Origin: Paraburkholderia heleia NBRC 101817 | Lineage (GTDB): Bacteria; Pseudomonadota; Gammaproteobacteria; Burkholderiales; Burkholderiaceae | DNA: 64,000 nt | Assembly: GCF_000739775.1 (NCBI RefSeq) | Contig: NZ_BBJH01000022.1 | Span: 1-64,000, forward strand | Direction: 5' to 3' | Part shown: piece by piece, positions 8,672-17,157 of the stretch | How positions within the stretch are numbered: the first letter of the stretch is position 1 | Layout: each line of letters opens with the position of its first letter | Notes under the pieces: model-generated | Told to the model about the DNA's origin: nothing | Databases searched by the model: none | The model's input: the letters and a program-made list of their open reading frames with translations, nothing else | Program-made: the position numbers and the translations under genes

Positions 8672-9592
8672 ATGTTCGCCATCTTCGCACCCACTCTTTT
8701 CGTCGTCCTCTGGTCGACGGGTTTCGTCGTCGCGCGCGCCATTGCGCCCTACGCCGATCCCAACCTGTTCCTGCTCGCGCGCTTTGCGGGCACGGCGGCG
8801 CTGTTCACGATCGTGGCGCTGGTGATGCGCGCGCCCTGGCCGCGCGGACGTGAAATCGGCAAGCATCTCTTCGCCGGCGCGCTCCTGCAGGGCGTCTATC
8901 TGGGCGCGGGCTACTGGGCGGTCGCGCAGGGCTTGAGCGCGGGCGTGATGGCGCTCCTCGGCGCGCTCCAGCCGCTCCTGACAGCTGCCGTCGCGGCACG
9001 CATGTTCGGCGAACGCCTGCCGCCGCGGCGCTGGTCGGGCATGTCGCTCGGCCTCGCCGGCGTCGTGCTCGTGCTGAGCCCGAAGTTGTATGCCGCCATG
9101 CACGCCGCCGGCGGCGCCATCGCCGACGCCGCTGCCGCTGCCACTGGCGCGCCCACGCACGCTCACGCGAACCCGCTGCTCGTGGTGGTGGTCGCAGTGG
9201 TATCGGTCGGATCGATCACGGCGGGCACGCTTTACCAGAAGACTTCGCTCGCGCAAGCCGACATTCGCAGCGCGAGCGCCGTGCAGAACCTCGGCGCGGC
9301 CATCGTCGCCGCCGCGCTCGCACTCGCGCTCGGCGAGACACGCTGGATCGCCACGCCGACCCTGTGGTTCTCGCTGGCCTGGGGCATAGCGATGCTCTCG
9401 GGCGCGGGCGTGACACTGCTCGTGTGGATGGTGCGCCACGGCGACGCCGCCCGCGCCACCGCGCTGCTCTTTCTCGCGCCACCGCTCGCGGCGCTCGAAA
9501 GCTGGCTGCTCTTCGGCGAAACGCTCACGCCCATGCAGATGGGGGGCTTCGGCGTCGCGCTCGCAGGCGTGCTGCTCGCGCGGCGCGCGTAG
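8672..9592 (+). CDS. EamA/DMT-family transporter
   Basis: An inner-membrane protein of 306 residues with about ten hydrophobic helices arranged as two EamA repeats (for example LFVVLWSTGFVVARAIAPYA at the start and LLFLAPPLAALESWLLFGE in the second). The family exports amino acids or other small metabolites. Start 8672 begins MFAIFAPTLFV; the upstream open frame to 8537 has no transporter sequence. The loop between repeats (about residues 140-165) is unusually rich in Ala and His. Substrate unknown. Confidence 0.87.
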   Translation: MFAIFAPTLFVVLWSTGFVVARAIAPYADPNLFLLARFAGTAALFTIVALVMRAPWPRGREIGKHLFAGALLQGVYLGAGYWAVAQGLSAGVMALLGALQPLLTAAVAARMFGERLPPRRWSGMSLGLAGVVLVLSPKLYAAMHAAGGAIADAAAAATGAPTHAHANPLLVVVVAVVSVGSITAGTLYQKTSLAQADIRSASAVQNLGAAIVAAALALALGETRWIATPTLWFSLAWGIAMLSGAGVTLLVWMVRHGDAARATALLFLAPPLAALESWLLFGETLTPMQMGGFGVALAGVLLARRA

Positions 9593-9633
9593 CGCATGCG
9601 CATGCGCTGGCGCGCCTTCGCCGAAGCGCGCGC

Positions 9634-10779
9634 TCAGTCAGCGGTGTCGGCGCCGGCCGGCACTTTCGCGCGTGCCTTGCCGCCGGGTGCGGGCGACCAC
9701 GCCGGACGCGTCTTGCGCTCCGAATCGACAACGACGATGAAGCGTCCCGCCCACGGCGTGATCTCGCGGTCCGAGTGGAGGACCCAGAGCGACTTGCCCG
9801 CATCGACGAGCGCCTGGTATTCGGCGTCGATGATGCCGTAGTGGTCGATGAACGCGTTGAGCGTCGCGGGAATCCGCACGCAGCCCTTCGAGTGGCGGAT
9901 GCCGAGCAGCGGCTCGAGGCGGTCGGGGTCGGTGGCGTGCATCTGGAAGCGCATCTGCGAATATCCGCCTTTGCCCCAGCCGCGTTCGCCGTCCACCCAG
10001 CCGAGGTCGTAGATGCGCATGTCGCGCCGGCCATAGCCGCGGATGTTGTTCTGGTTCATGGTGCCTTCCGCGCGGAAGTCCATATTCAGCGGCGTGTGCT
10101 CGAACACGCCGAGCGGCGTGAGGAAGTGGTCGAACTCGCCGGGGCGTCCCGTCGCGACCGGCGAAGCGCCGATCATGAGCCAGGGCTCGTCGGGCATGGC
10201 GCGGAAGTAGATGAAGAGCGCCTGCACATTCGCGCTGCGATCGACGAGGATGACGTACTCGCCCGCCAGCGCGCCGAGGTTCTTCTCTTCGAGCGCGGCC
10301 TGCAGGCGCTGGCCGTATGCGCGCTGCTCGGCCAGCGGCACATGCAGGCGCCGGTTGACATCGCGCGCGAAGCGCTTGCGCATTTCGAGCGCGCCGCGGG
10401 TTTCCTCGGCGGCCTCCTCCGGCGTGAGCATCCGGTGAACGGGCAGCACGAGTTCGGGAGGCGCTGAGGCGGCCAGCGCGGCCGAGGCCGCGGAAGCCGA
10501 CGAAGCCGCCGATGCAGGGGGCACGCCCAAAGCGGCCGGCTTCGGCGCGCCGTGCACGGCGCCCGAGGCAACGTGCGCGCCTGAAGCCGTCGCGGCGTCG
10601 GAGGCGTAAGCGGCGCTTGCCGCCCACGAAGCGTAAAACCAGGTGGAGAGTGCGATCACGATTGCGCGGCGCGCCGGCGCGCCCAACCACTGCGTTTTAT
10701 GATGGGGGAGTTTCGGGGCGTCGCCCCGGACGCCACCGCGTACGCGAGCGCCCATGCGCCGCGAAAAATTGTCGTTCAT
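9634..10779 (-). CDS. L,D-transpeptidase (YkuD-fold) family protein
   Basis: A 381-residue exported protein. After a basic N-terminus a hydrophobic segment (IVIALSTWFYASWAASAAYA) serves as signal or anchor, then comes an Ala/Pro-rich linker. The C-terminal half is a YkuD domain with the active-site motif RHSKGCVRIP around H296, S297, G299 and catalytic C300. Such enzymes cross-link peptidoglycan or attach proteins to it in the periplasm. The start at 10779 is one of several in-frame options. It is transcribed divergently from nadE. Confidence 0.85.
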   Translation of the reverse strand: MNDNFSRRMGARVRGGVRGDAPKLPHHKTQWLGAPARRAIVIALSTWFYASWAASAAYASDAATASGAHVASGAVHGAPKPAALGVPPASAASSASAASAALAASAPPELVLPVHRMLTPEEAAEETRGALEMRKRFARDVNRRLHVPLAEQRAYGQRLQAALEEKNLGALAGEYVILVDRSANVQALFIYFRAMPDEPWLMIGASPVATGRPGEFDHFLTPLGVFEHTPLNMDFRAEGTMNQNNIRGYGRRDMRIYDLGWVDGERGWGKGGYSQMRFQMHATDPDRLEPLLGIRHSKGCVRIPATLNAFIDHYGIIDAEYQALVDAGKSLWVLHSDREITPWAGRFIVVVDSERKTRPAWSPAPGGKARAKVPAGADTAD

Positions 10780-10934
10780 CGTGAGTCCGGCCGATTGTGT
10801 GTCTTGTCTGAAGTCGGATACGTCGGGCGCCGTGTCTTGCGGCGTCGCTGACCGCGCCACGACCACCCGACATTAGACCAGACAACGCAGGCTAAGCGCA
10901 TACGTCGCGTACACAGCCAATTTGAGGACCGCCC

Positions 10935-11813
10935 ATGCCCGCCCAATCGGACGCCAGACCCGCAACCGACCGCCTCGCCCGCCAGCAACGCATCATCGCC
11001 GAACTGAACGTCGCGGAGCGCTTCGACGCACACGCCGAGATCGAGCGTCGTGTGCGCTTCCTCGGGGAGCGCCTCGAGGCAAGCGGGCTGCAGACGCTCG
11101 TGCTGGGCATCAGCGGCGGCGTCGACTCTGCAACGGCCGGGCGCCTCGCGCAACTGTGCGTGCAAAGCCTGCGCGCGCAGGGCCGCACGGCGGCACGGTT
11201 CGTCGCGATGCGTCTGCCCTACGGCAGCCAGCGCGACGAAGCGGACGCCGCCGCTGCGCTCGACTTCATCGCCGCAGACGACATCCTGACCGTCGACATG
11301 CGCCCCGCCGCCGACGCGCTGCTCGCCTCGCTCACAGCGGGCGGCCTCGCCTTCGCCGACGAGAGCGTGCAGGACAAGGTTCACGGCAACATCAAGGCGC
11401 GCGAGCGGATGATTGCGCAGTACGCGGTGGCCGGTGCGCGAGCGGGACTCGTGATCGGCACGGATCACGCGGCGGAATCGCTAATGGGCTTTTTCACGAA
11501 GTTCGGCGACGGCGGCGCCGACGTGCTGCCGCTCGCGGGCCTGAACAAGCGGCGCGTGCGCGCGCTTGCGCGGGCGCTGGGCGCTCCGGCCACGCTGGTG
11601 GAGAAAACGCCCACTGCGGATCTGGAAACGTTGCGCCCGCTGCATCCCGACGAAGACGCCTACGGGATCGGCTATGAGGAGATCGACGACTTTCTGGAAG
11701 GCCAACCGGTGAGCGAACGTGCATACGAGACGATCTTTCGCTTTTACGAGTCGACGCGCCACAAGCGGGCGCTGCCCTATACACCGTACGACACTGCCGA
11801 CGACGGCCGCTGA
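10935..11813 (+). CDS. nadE: Ammonia-dependent NAD+ synthetase
   Basis: Cytoplasmic last step of NAD synthesis: nicotinate adenine dinucleotide plus ammonia and ATP to NAD+. The 292-residue length fits the short, ammonia-using form with no glutaminase domain. The ATP-pyrophosphatase P-loop SGGVDS is at residues 60-65; GTDHAAESLMGFFTKFGDGG is the conserved NaAD/ATP region. GAGGA seven bases before the ATG supports the start. Confidence 0.95.
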   Translation: MPAQSDARPATDRLARQQRIIAELNVAERFDAHAEIERRVRFLGERLEASGLQTLVLGISGGVDSATAGRLAQLCVQSLRAQGRTAARFVAMRLPYGSQRDEADAAAALDFIAADDILTVDMRPAADALLASLTAGGLAFADESVQDKVHGNIKARERMIAQYAVAGARAGLVIGTDHAAESLMGFFTKFGDGGADVLPLAGLNKRRVRALARALGAPATLVEKTPTADLETLRPLHPDEDAYGIGYEEIDDFLEGQPVSERAYETIFRFYESTRHKRALPYTPYDTADDGR

Positions 11814-11830
11814 AGCGCGGCCCGAACGGG

Positions 11831-12100
11831 TCAGTTGCCTTGCGGCGGCTCCTCGTCTTCGAACGGTGTCGCACTCACCCTCAGCGCGACGCCCGCGAGA
11901 CGGCGGAACTGAAGTTCGCGCGCCACGGCATCGGCCACGTACGGCACTTCGGAGTCGAGTTCGAGGTCCGCATGCGCGTTGGGCGTGCCCGCGTCATAAA
12001 CGGTAATGCCCTTGGCGTACTTGCCGAGTTCGCGCTCGAAAAAGCTGCGCACATCCTGCTCGCTGCAGGTTTCCGGAACATTCCAGACAGTCAGGTGCAT
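11831..12100 (-). CDS. Small RRM-like protein
   Basis: An 89-residue acidic protein. Its pattern (beta strand LTVWNVP, helix SEQDVRSFFERELG, strands KGITVYD and AHADLELD, helix ADAVARELQFRRL, strand GVALRVS) fits an RNA-recognition-motif fold with RNP2-like and RNP1-like strands. GAGGTAGG precedes the ATG. Function unknown; RNA binding is only suggested by fold and the aromatic content of RNP1 is weak. It converges on nadE with a 17-base gap. Confidence 0.7.
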   Translation of the reverse strand: MHLTVWNVPETCSEQDVRSFFERELGKYAKGITVYDAGTPNAHADLELDSEVPYVADAVARELQFRRLAGVALRVSATPFEDEEPPQGN

Positions 12101-12142
12101 GACGGCCTACCTCGCGTGGTATTCGAGTCCGACGTGCAGCGT

Positions 12143-12268
12143 TTAGCGGAACCGGCGGGGTTGCGTCGCGCGTACGCGCACGGGCTGCAGGCTCGCACGA
12201 GCGCGGGTCCACGCTACCTGGCCGAGCACGGCAACGACGCCAAGCAGTAAAAAGCTGGACGTAAGCAT
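12143..12268 (-). CDS. Putative 41-residue membrane peptide
   Basis: A short frame beginning MLTSSFLLLGVVAVLG: one hydrophobic helix followed by an Arg-rich tail, the layout of a small inner-membrane protein with a cytoplasmic basic end. GAGGGAG lies about eight bases before the ATG, and third positions are G/C rich. It sits upstream of the RRM-like gene on the same strand with only 42 bases between, so they may share a transcript. No homologue recognised. Confidence 0.5.
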   Translation of the reverse strand: MLTSSFLLLGVVAVLGQVAWTRARASLQPVRVRATQPRRFR

Positions 12269-12447
12269 TGTTGTGACTCCCTCTTGTTGATGAATGTCAG
12301 CATAGTCGCATTTGCTGAGCGGTGCGCTGCGGCATATTGTCTAGCGGCGGATGGTTACCGATTGCCGTCGGATTGGCCGCCGTGCATGCCTGAACCGGAC
12401 CGCAATCGGCGTGCCCGAGGCAGGAAAGGTGCGCGCGAAACGGCGCT

Positions 12448-13044
12448 TCAGGACCCGTCGTCGCGGCTTGCCGAGGTCGTCTCGTCGGCCGACCCGCCAC
12501 AATCCATGCGCGTGAGGCGATTGTACTGATGCACCCAGTTGCCGGTGATCGCGGCCTGCGCCTGGGCCAGCGTCATGCGTCCCGCGCATACGCAGCGCTT
12601 CAGGCGCACCGTGAGCAGCGACTTGCGGCGCTCGCCGGCATGGCCGCCCCATGGGATGAGGTCGAAGTTGGCCGTGGCGTCCGGCGCCCCGCCGAGTACG
12701 ATCGGCACGCGCCGGTCGAGCGCGTAACCCACGCCGTCGTCGGCGCCGATACCGCGCGCCGCGAGCATGCGGTCCTTCAGCGCCATGGTCTCGTCGAACG
12801 GCGGCGCCACGGTGTCGGCGTAGCCCGGACGGCAGATCGTGTCCGTCACCGACTCCTGCGTGACGCGCGTATCGAGAAGCTGTGGATCTTGCGCGAATGC
12901 GGCCTGCGCAGCACTGCCCGCAGCGAGTGCCAGCAGCGAAACGCGCAACGCGCGCGCGCGCCACCGCGGCGCGCCGGGGCGACAAGCAATGCCTTCTGTC
13001 ATGCGGCGCGCAATGCGGCGTGCGGCTGCCTTTTCTGCGTTCAT
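12448..13044 (-). CDS. Exported protein with HNH-like fold remnant
   Basis: A 198-residue protein with a signal-like segment (RVSLLALAAGSAAQAAFA). The mature part has a CRPGYADTV start, then YALDRRVPIVLGG and NFDLIPW, then KRCVCAGRMTLAQAQAAI. This order matches small secreted proteins with an HNH-like core (LDHxxPLxLGG, NLWPQ), but the catalytic DH is D-R here, so nuclease activity is doubtful. Start at 13044 is chosen over 13107; no strong ribosome site is seen. Function unknown. Confidence 0.7.
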   Translation of the reverse strand: MNAEKAAARRIARRMTEGIACRPGAPRWRARALRVSLLALAAGSAAQAAFAQDPQLLDTRVTQESVTDTICRPGYADTVAPPFDETMALKDRMLAARGIGADDGVGYALDRRVPIVLGGAPDATANFDLIPWGGHAGERRKSLLTVRLKRCVCAGRMTLAQAQAAITGNWVHQYNRLTRMDCGGSADETTSASRDDGS

Positions 13045-13396
13045 GGTTGAGCGCATCGTGCAGCACGATGCGCAATGGTTGGTTGGTGCCGGGCTATTAA
13101 ACCACAATCAAATATTGTCGGGGGCAATTGCGCGCATTGGTTTGCAGACATGCACTTGCGCACATCGCGCGCCGGCCCGCGCTCCTGCGCCGCTAGCTTT
13201 CGCAATCTCAAGGTTTCGTACGGAATGTTTGCTCTGTAATCCCAGGTAATTTACGCACCTGGCGGAATGTCCGGCCGTTGCGCCGATGCCGGCTGTTTGG
13301 CCGATGGCAGCAGGCGACGCGATAGCGCATAATGGGCCGCCCGGTCAGCTCCAAAGCGGAGCGCATCGCGCGCATTCCAGGAAACGAGGAAACCCC

Positions 13397-13903
13397 ATGT
13401 CCATTTCCATGTATCAAGCATCGGTGCCCGTGCTCGTGCGCGGCCTCACCAATCTGCAAAACATCATCGGCAAGGCTCAGGCACATGCAGCGGAAAAGCA
13501 GATCGACCCCTCCGTGCTGACGGGCGCGCGGCTCTTCCCCGACATGCTGCCGCTCATGCGTCAGATCCACATCGCCACCGACACCGCAAAGGGCTGCGCG
13601 GCGCGCCTCGCCGGTGTGGAAGCTCCGAAATTCGAGGACGTCGAGGTCACTTTCGACGAATTGCACGCCCGTATCCAGAAGACCATCGACTATCTGAACG
13701 GGTTCAAGCCGGAGCAGATCGACGGCACGGAAGCGCGCAGCATTACGCTCAAGATGCGCAGCGGGCCGATCGAGTTCACGGGCCAGAGCTATCTGCTGGG
13801 CTTCGTGCTGCCCAACTTCTTCTTCCATGTCACCACGGCCTACGACATCCTGCGTCACAACGGCGTGGAACTGGGCAAGCTGGATTATCTTGGCGGGCGC
13901 TAA
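13397..13903 (+). CDS. DUF1993 family protein (DinB-like fold)
   Basis: A 168-residue protein that aligns along its length with the DUF1993 family: MSISMYQASVPVLVRGLTNL at the start, FPDMLPLMRQIHIATDTAKG in the middle and a FHVTTAYDILRHNGVELGK ending. The family is predicted to be a four-helix DinB-like bundle; its activity is unknown. AGGAAA before the ATG fixes the start; the frame is open upstream to 13286 without signal. Confidence 0.88.
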   Translation: MSISMYQASVPVLVRGLTNLQNIIGKAQAHAAEKQIDPSVLTGARLFPDMLPLMRQIHIATDTAKGCAARLAGVEAPKFEDVEVTFDELHARIQKTIDYLNGFKPEQIDGTEARSITLKMRSGPIEFTGQSYLLGFVLPNFFFHVTTAYDILRHNGVELGKLDYLGGR

Positions 13904-13991
13904 CGCGAGCCGCTAAACGCGAGCGACAAGAAAGCGTGCGCAGCACAAGGCGCCGCACGCTTTCTGGCAATCGCCGGTCCTGACGGCGGCG

Positions 13992-14618
13992 TCAATCGAG
14001 CGAGAGCCGCAGCGCGAAGCCGATCAACGCGGACGAAAACGCCCACTTCTGGACCGTCTGCGCGAGCGGATGGCGGCGCAGCCATACGGCGATGCGCGCC
14101 GCACCCAGCACATAGATCACGTCGAAGACCGCGCACACGGCAACGAGCAGCACGCCCAGTACGGACACCTGCAGCCAGACCGAGCCCGCCTCGGGCCGGA
14201 TGAACTGCGGCAGCAGCACCGAGCAGAACAGCAGCGCCTTCGGGTTCAGCAGGTTCGTGAGCAGCCCCTTGGCGAAATCGGCGCGGCGCGGCCGCACTAC
14301 GGCCACGGCCTCCTGCACGGGCATCGCGAACGCCGGCGCGCGGAAAATCTGCACCGCGATCCACGTGAGGTAAGCCGCCCCCGCGTATCGCACGACTTCA
14401 TAAAGCCACGGCGCGTTGCGCAGCAAGGCCGCGAGACCGCAGGCCGAGAGCGTCACGTGGGTCGCGCGGGCGAGTCCGAGGCCGCAGGCCGCCGCGAAGC
14501 CGCTGCGTGTGCCACGGCTCATGCTGGTCTGCATCACGAGCGCCATGTCGGCGCCGGGCAGCGCGCAGACAATAATCAGGGCGACAATGAACATCAACAG
14601 CAGATGGGCGGAAATCAT
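13992..14618 (-). CDS. LysE/RhtB-family amino-acid exporter
   Basis: An inner-membrane protein of 208 residues with about six hydrophobic helices. The family motif near the N-terminus is CALPGADMALV and the loop LLTNLLNPKALLFCSVLLPQF is characteristic. It should export an amino acid driven by the proton gradient. It is transcribed divergently from an Lrp-type regulator, the usual pairing for LysE-like exporters. Confidence 0.9.
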   Translation of the reverse strand: MISAHLLLMFIVALIIVCALPGADMALVMQTSMSRGTRSGFAAACGLGLARATHVTLSACGLAALLRNAPWLYEVVRYAGAAYLTWIAVQIFRAPAFAMPVQEAVAVVRPRRADFAKGLLTNLLNPKALLFCSVLLPQFIRPEAGSVWLQVSVLGVLLVAVCAVFDVIYVLGAARIAVWLRRHPLAQTVQKWAFSSALIGFALRLSLD

Positions 14619-14701
14619 GTTGGCCTCGTGTGAAAGAGGCTCTATCTTGCCGCTACACGCAGAGCGACTTCTGGCGATTTTCATACCGCTCCAGCCACAC
14701 A

Positions 14702-14718
14702 TTGGCGTAATACGCTAA
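14702..14718. promoter_or_regulatory. Candidate Lrp/AsnC operator
   Basis: TTGGCGTA-A-TACGCTAA is a 17-base imperfect palindrome, seven of eight positions matching, midway between the divergent exporter and Lrp genes. That place and symmetry suit an Lrp-type dimer site controlling both. Binding is inferred. Confidence 0.5.
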
Positions 14719-14754
14719 GATTTCAGAATCTGCGCCACATTTCCCCTAACCATC

Positions 14755-15219
14755 ATGAGCGACCTCGACAAACTCGACCGGGCGATACTCGGCGCGCTGC
14801 AAACCGACGGACGCATGCCGAACGCACGGCTCGCCGAAACGGTGGGCCTGAGCGAAACGCCGTGCGCGCGGCGCCTCAAGCGCCTCGAACAGGAGGGCTA
14901 TATCGAGCGTTACCGGGCCGTGCTCTCGCGCCGCTCGCTCGGTTATGGCGTGGTGGGATTCGTCTCGGTGCGCTTCGCCGTGCACGACCGCGCGCTCGCC
15001 GACCGCTTCGAGCGCGAGGTGCTGGCGATCGAGCGCATTCTGTCGTGCCACAACGTAGCCGGCACGGCGGACTATATTTTGCAGGTGGTGGCCCGCGATC
15101 TCGACGACTACGGCACCTTCATGCGCGACCAGCTGCGCAGCTTGCCCGGTGTCACCTCGGTCGAATCGGCGCTGTCGCTGCGCGAAGTGAAGGCCGAGGG
15201 CGGACTGCCCCTGCCCTGA
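14755..15219 (+). CDS. Lrp/AsnC-family transcriptional regulator
   Basis: A 154-residue regulator. The N-terminal winged HTH (about 1-60) includes RLAETVGLSETPCARRLKRL; the C-terminal half is the RAM/AsnC effector domain (VARDLDDYGTFMRDQL). It probably senses an amino acid and controls the divergent LysE exporter. Confidence 0.92.
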   Translation: MSDLDKLDRAILGALQTDGRMPNARLAETVGLSETPCARRLKRLEQEGYIERYRAVLSRRSLGYGVVGFVSVRFAVHDRALADRFEREVLAIERILSCHNVAGTADYILQVVARDLDDYGTFMRDQLRSLPGVTSVESALSLREVKAEGGLPLP

Positions 15220-15257
15220 ACACACTCAACCCCATTCACGCAAGAACGGAGCTTTCG

Positions 15258-15491
15258 ATGACCCCAGAACAGGCACGAGCCGAGGAAGCCGCCGCCATGG
15301 AACGCGTCTTGAGCGCGACCCAGCGCGTCAAGTCGGCGTTCACCTCGCTGCAGTCGCAGTTTCCGCCGGAAGGCGACGGCAAGCCGTCGCAGTTCGCGCT
15401 GCAGACCTTCGACATGGCGCTCCAGGAACTCGAGGACGCCCAGGCCGCCTTTGACGAGATGCTCAACGATCTCTTCGACGGCGAACGCTGA
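15258..15491 (+). CDS. Small conserved acidic helical protein
   Basis: A 77-residue protein, very acidic at the C-terminus, predicted mostly helical (AEEAAAMERVLSATQRVKSA, QTFDMALQELEDAQAAFDEM). GGAG precedes the ATG. It follows the Lrp gene by 38 bases on the same strand and could be cotranscribed. Function unknown. Confidence 0.75.
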   Translation: MTPEQARAEEAAAMERVLSATQRVKSAFTSLQSQFPPEGDGKPSQFALQTFDMALQELEDAQAAFDEMLNDLFDGER

Positions 15492-15591
15492 ATCTACCCG
15501 CGTTTGCTGCGCGCTGCGCAAAAGCAGAACGGCGTGCAGCCCGCGGACAGCCTCGCCAATGATTCGGATTCCAGATCAATATCGGCAAAGC

Positions 15592-15774
15592 ATGACTGAT
15601 GAGATGAACCCCGTCACCGTGCTCGGCGTGGGCGTCGTCGTACGCAACGGCGATACGTGGCTGCTCGGCCTGCGCAAAAGCGCATGGGGACGCGACACGT
15701 GGGCGTGGTTCGCGCGGGACGCATTGCCCGCCAACCTGTTCGAGCCCACGCGCCTCTACTTCGCGACCCGCTAG
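15592..15774 (+). pseudogene. NUDIX hydrolase remnant lacking the Nudix box
   Basis: A 60-codon frame that starts like a NUDIX enzyme (NPVTVLGVGVVVRNGDTWLL, then GLRKSAWGRDTWAW) and then jumps directly to a typical C-terminal segment (FARDALPANLFEPTRLYF). The central part with the Nudix box, about 80 residues in relatives, is missing but the frame is kept. The join is near 15705-15712. Without the box it cannot hydrolyse nucleotides, so an in-frame deletion relic is the best reading. Its stop overlaps the end of the convergent aminotransferase gene. Confidence 0.75.
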
Positions 15775-16958
15775 CGCGTCGCGGCTGCGGCGCGCTCCCG
15801 TGCGAACGCCGCGATACGCTTGCAGGCCTCGACGAGCCTCGGTTCGTCCACGACGAAACCAAGCCGCACATAGCCATTTGCGGTTTCGCCGAACGCGCTT
15901 GCGTCGAGCACGGAAACCTTCTGCGTCTCGAACAGCTGCCAGGTGAACGCCTGCGTGTCGAGGCCCGTGCCGCGGATGTCGATCATCATGAACATGCCTG
16001 CTTCCGGCAAGAGGCACTTGAGACCCGGCACGCCCGCGAGCCGCTCGTAGACGATGTCGCGCCGGCGGCGATAGATCTCGCGCATTTGCGCGACGATCTG
16101 CGCGCGGTTGTCGAGCGCCGTGATCGCCGCCTCCTGGATGAAACCGGGCAGCCCATAGAGCATGCAGAGCGCAAGCCGCGCCAGATGCGCGATCATGGTT
16201 TCCGGCGCGATCACCCAGCCGAGGCGCCAGCCCGGCATGGCATGCGACTTCGACAGACTGCCGAGCGTGACCGTGCGCTCCGCCATGCCGTCGAGCGCGG
16301 CAATGCTCACGTGCTCGCGCTCGAACGTGAGGTCGGCGTAGACCTCGTCGGAGAGCACCCACAGGTCGTGGCGCCTTGCCAGTTGCGCGACGCGTTCGAG
16401 GTGCGCGCGCGGCATCACCGCGCCGGTCGGGTTGCACGGCGTCGCGAAGAAGATCGCGCGCGTGCGCGGCGTGACGGCTGCTTCGAGCGCATCGCAGTCG
16501 AGATGAAAGCCGTTGCCGGGATCGACGGGCACCGGCACGAGCGTCGCGCCCGACACGCGGATCGCGGCCTCGTAGGTCAGGTACATCGGCTCGGGCACGA
16601 GCACTTCGTCGCCGGCCTCCAGCAAACAGAGCGACGATGCGAACAGGCCGTTCTGCGCGCCTGCGCAGAGAATCACGTTCTGCGCGCCGACCGCGCGCCC
16701 GCTCTGCTGCGTATGTTCGCGTGCAATCGCCTCGCGCAGCGGCTCGCGGCCCATGATGGCCGAGTAGTGCGTATCGCCTTCGCGCAGCGCGGCCACGGCG
16801 CGCTCGACGATGGGCGCGGGCGTGCCGAAGTCCGGGTCACCCACGCTCAGCACGATCACGTCCTCGCCACGCGCCGCGGCCTGCACCGCTGCGTGATGGA
16901 TCTCCCACGCCGTCGTGCGACGGCCCTGCAAACGCTCGACCAGATTCGAATACTTCAT
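15771..16958 (-). CDS. aruH: AruH-like arginine:pyruvate aminotransferase
   Basis: A 395-residue fold-type I PLP enzyme. PLP lysine K237 lies in SLSKSHAMPGWRLGW; substrate contacts include GDPDFGTPAPI near 40 and NPTG near 176. The N-terminus and overall sequence resemble Pseudomonas AruH, which starts the arginine transaminase route to 2-ketoarginine, closer than generic aspartate aminotransferases. The other aru genes are not here, so another amino donor is possible. It is divergent from an IclR regulator. Confidence 0.8.
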   Translation of the reverse strand: MKYSNLVERLQGRRTTAWEIHHAAVQAAARGEDVIVLSVGDPDFGTPAPIVERAVAALREGDTHYSAIMGREPLREAIAREHTQQSGRAVGAQNVILCAGAQNGLFASSLCLLEAGDEVLVPEPMYLTYEAAIRVSGATLVPVPVDPGNGFHLDCDALEAAVTPRTRAIFFATPCNPTGAVMPRAHLERVAQLARRHDLWVLSDEVYADLTFEREHVSIAALDGMAERTVTLGSLSKSHAMPGWRLGWVIAPETMIAHLARLALCMLYGLPGFIQEAAITALDNRAQIVAQMREIYRRRRDIVYERLAGVPGLKCLLPEAGMFMMIDIRGTGLDTQAFTWQLFETQKVSVLDASAFGETANGYVRLGFVVDEPRLVEACKRIAAFARERAAAATR

Positions 16959-17087
16959 CTTCCGCGACTCTCCCGAACGTGCGGCGCGCCTCGCGCGCCG
17001 TGGCGTTCAAACCGTTCCTGTTGATTCGTGTGTGCCACGATACCAAGGAACGATGCCGCCGGGAAATGTCGATGCACTCATGCGCAT

Positions 17088-17123
17088 ATCCAACATGGTG
17101 TTAGTATTTCCAGCCTGTTGGAT
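17088..17123. promoter_or_regulatory. Inverted repeat between aruH-like and iclR-like genes
   Basis: ATCCAACA at 17088-17095 is exactly complementary to TGTTGGAT at 17116-17123, 20 bases apart, in the divergent promoter region. The arms are about 2.7 helical turns centre to centre, which suits a tetrameric regulator such as IclR. Binding is inferred. Confidence 0.42.
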
Positions 17124-17157
17124 GACATTTGGGTCGACAGACCCGACGCGCGGCTCC

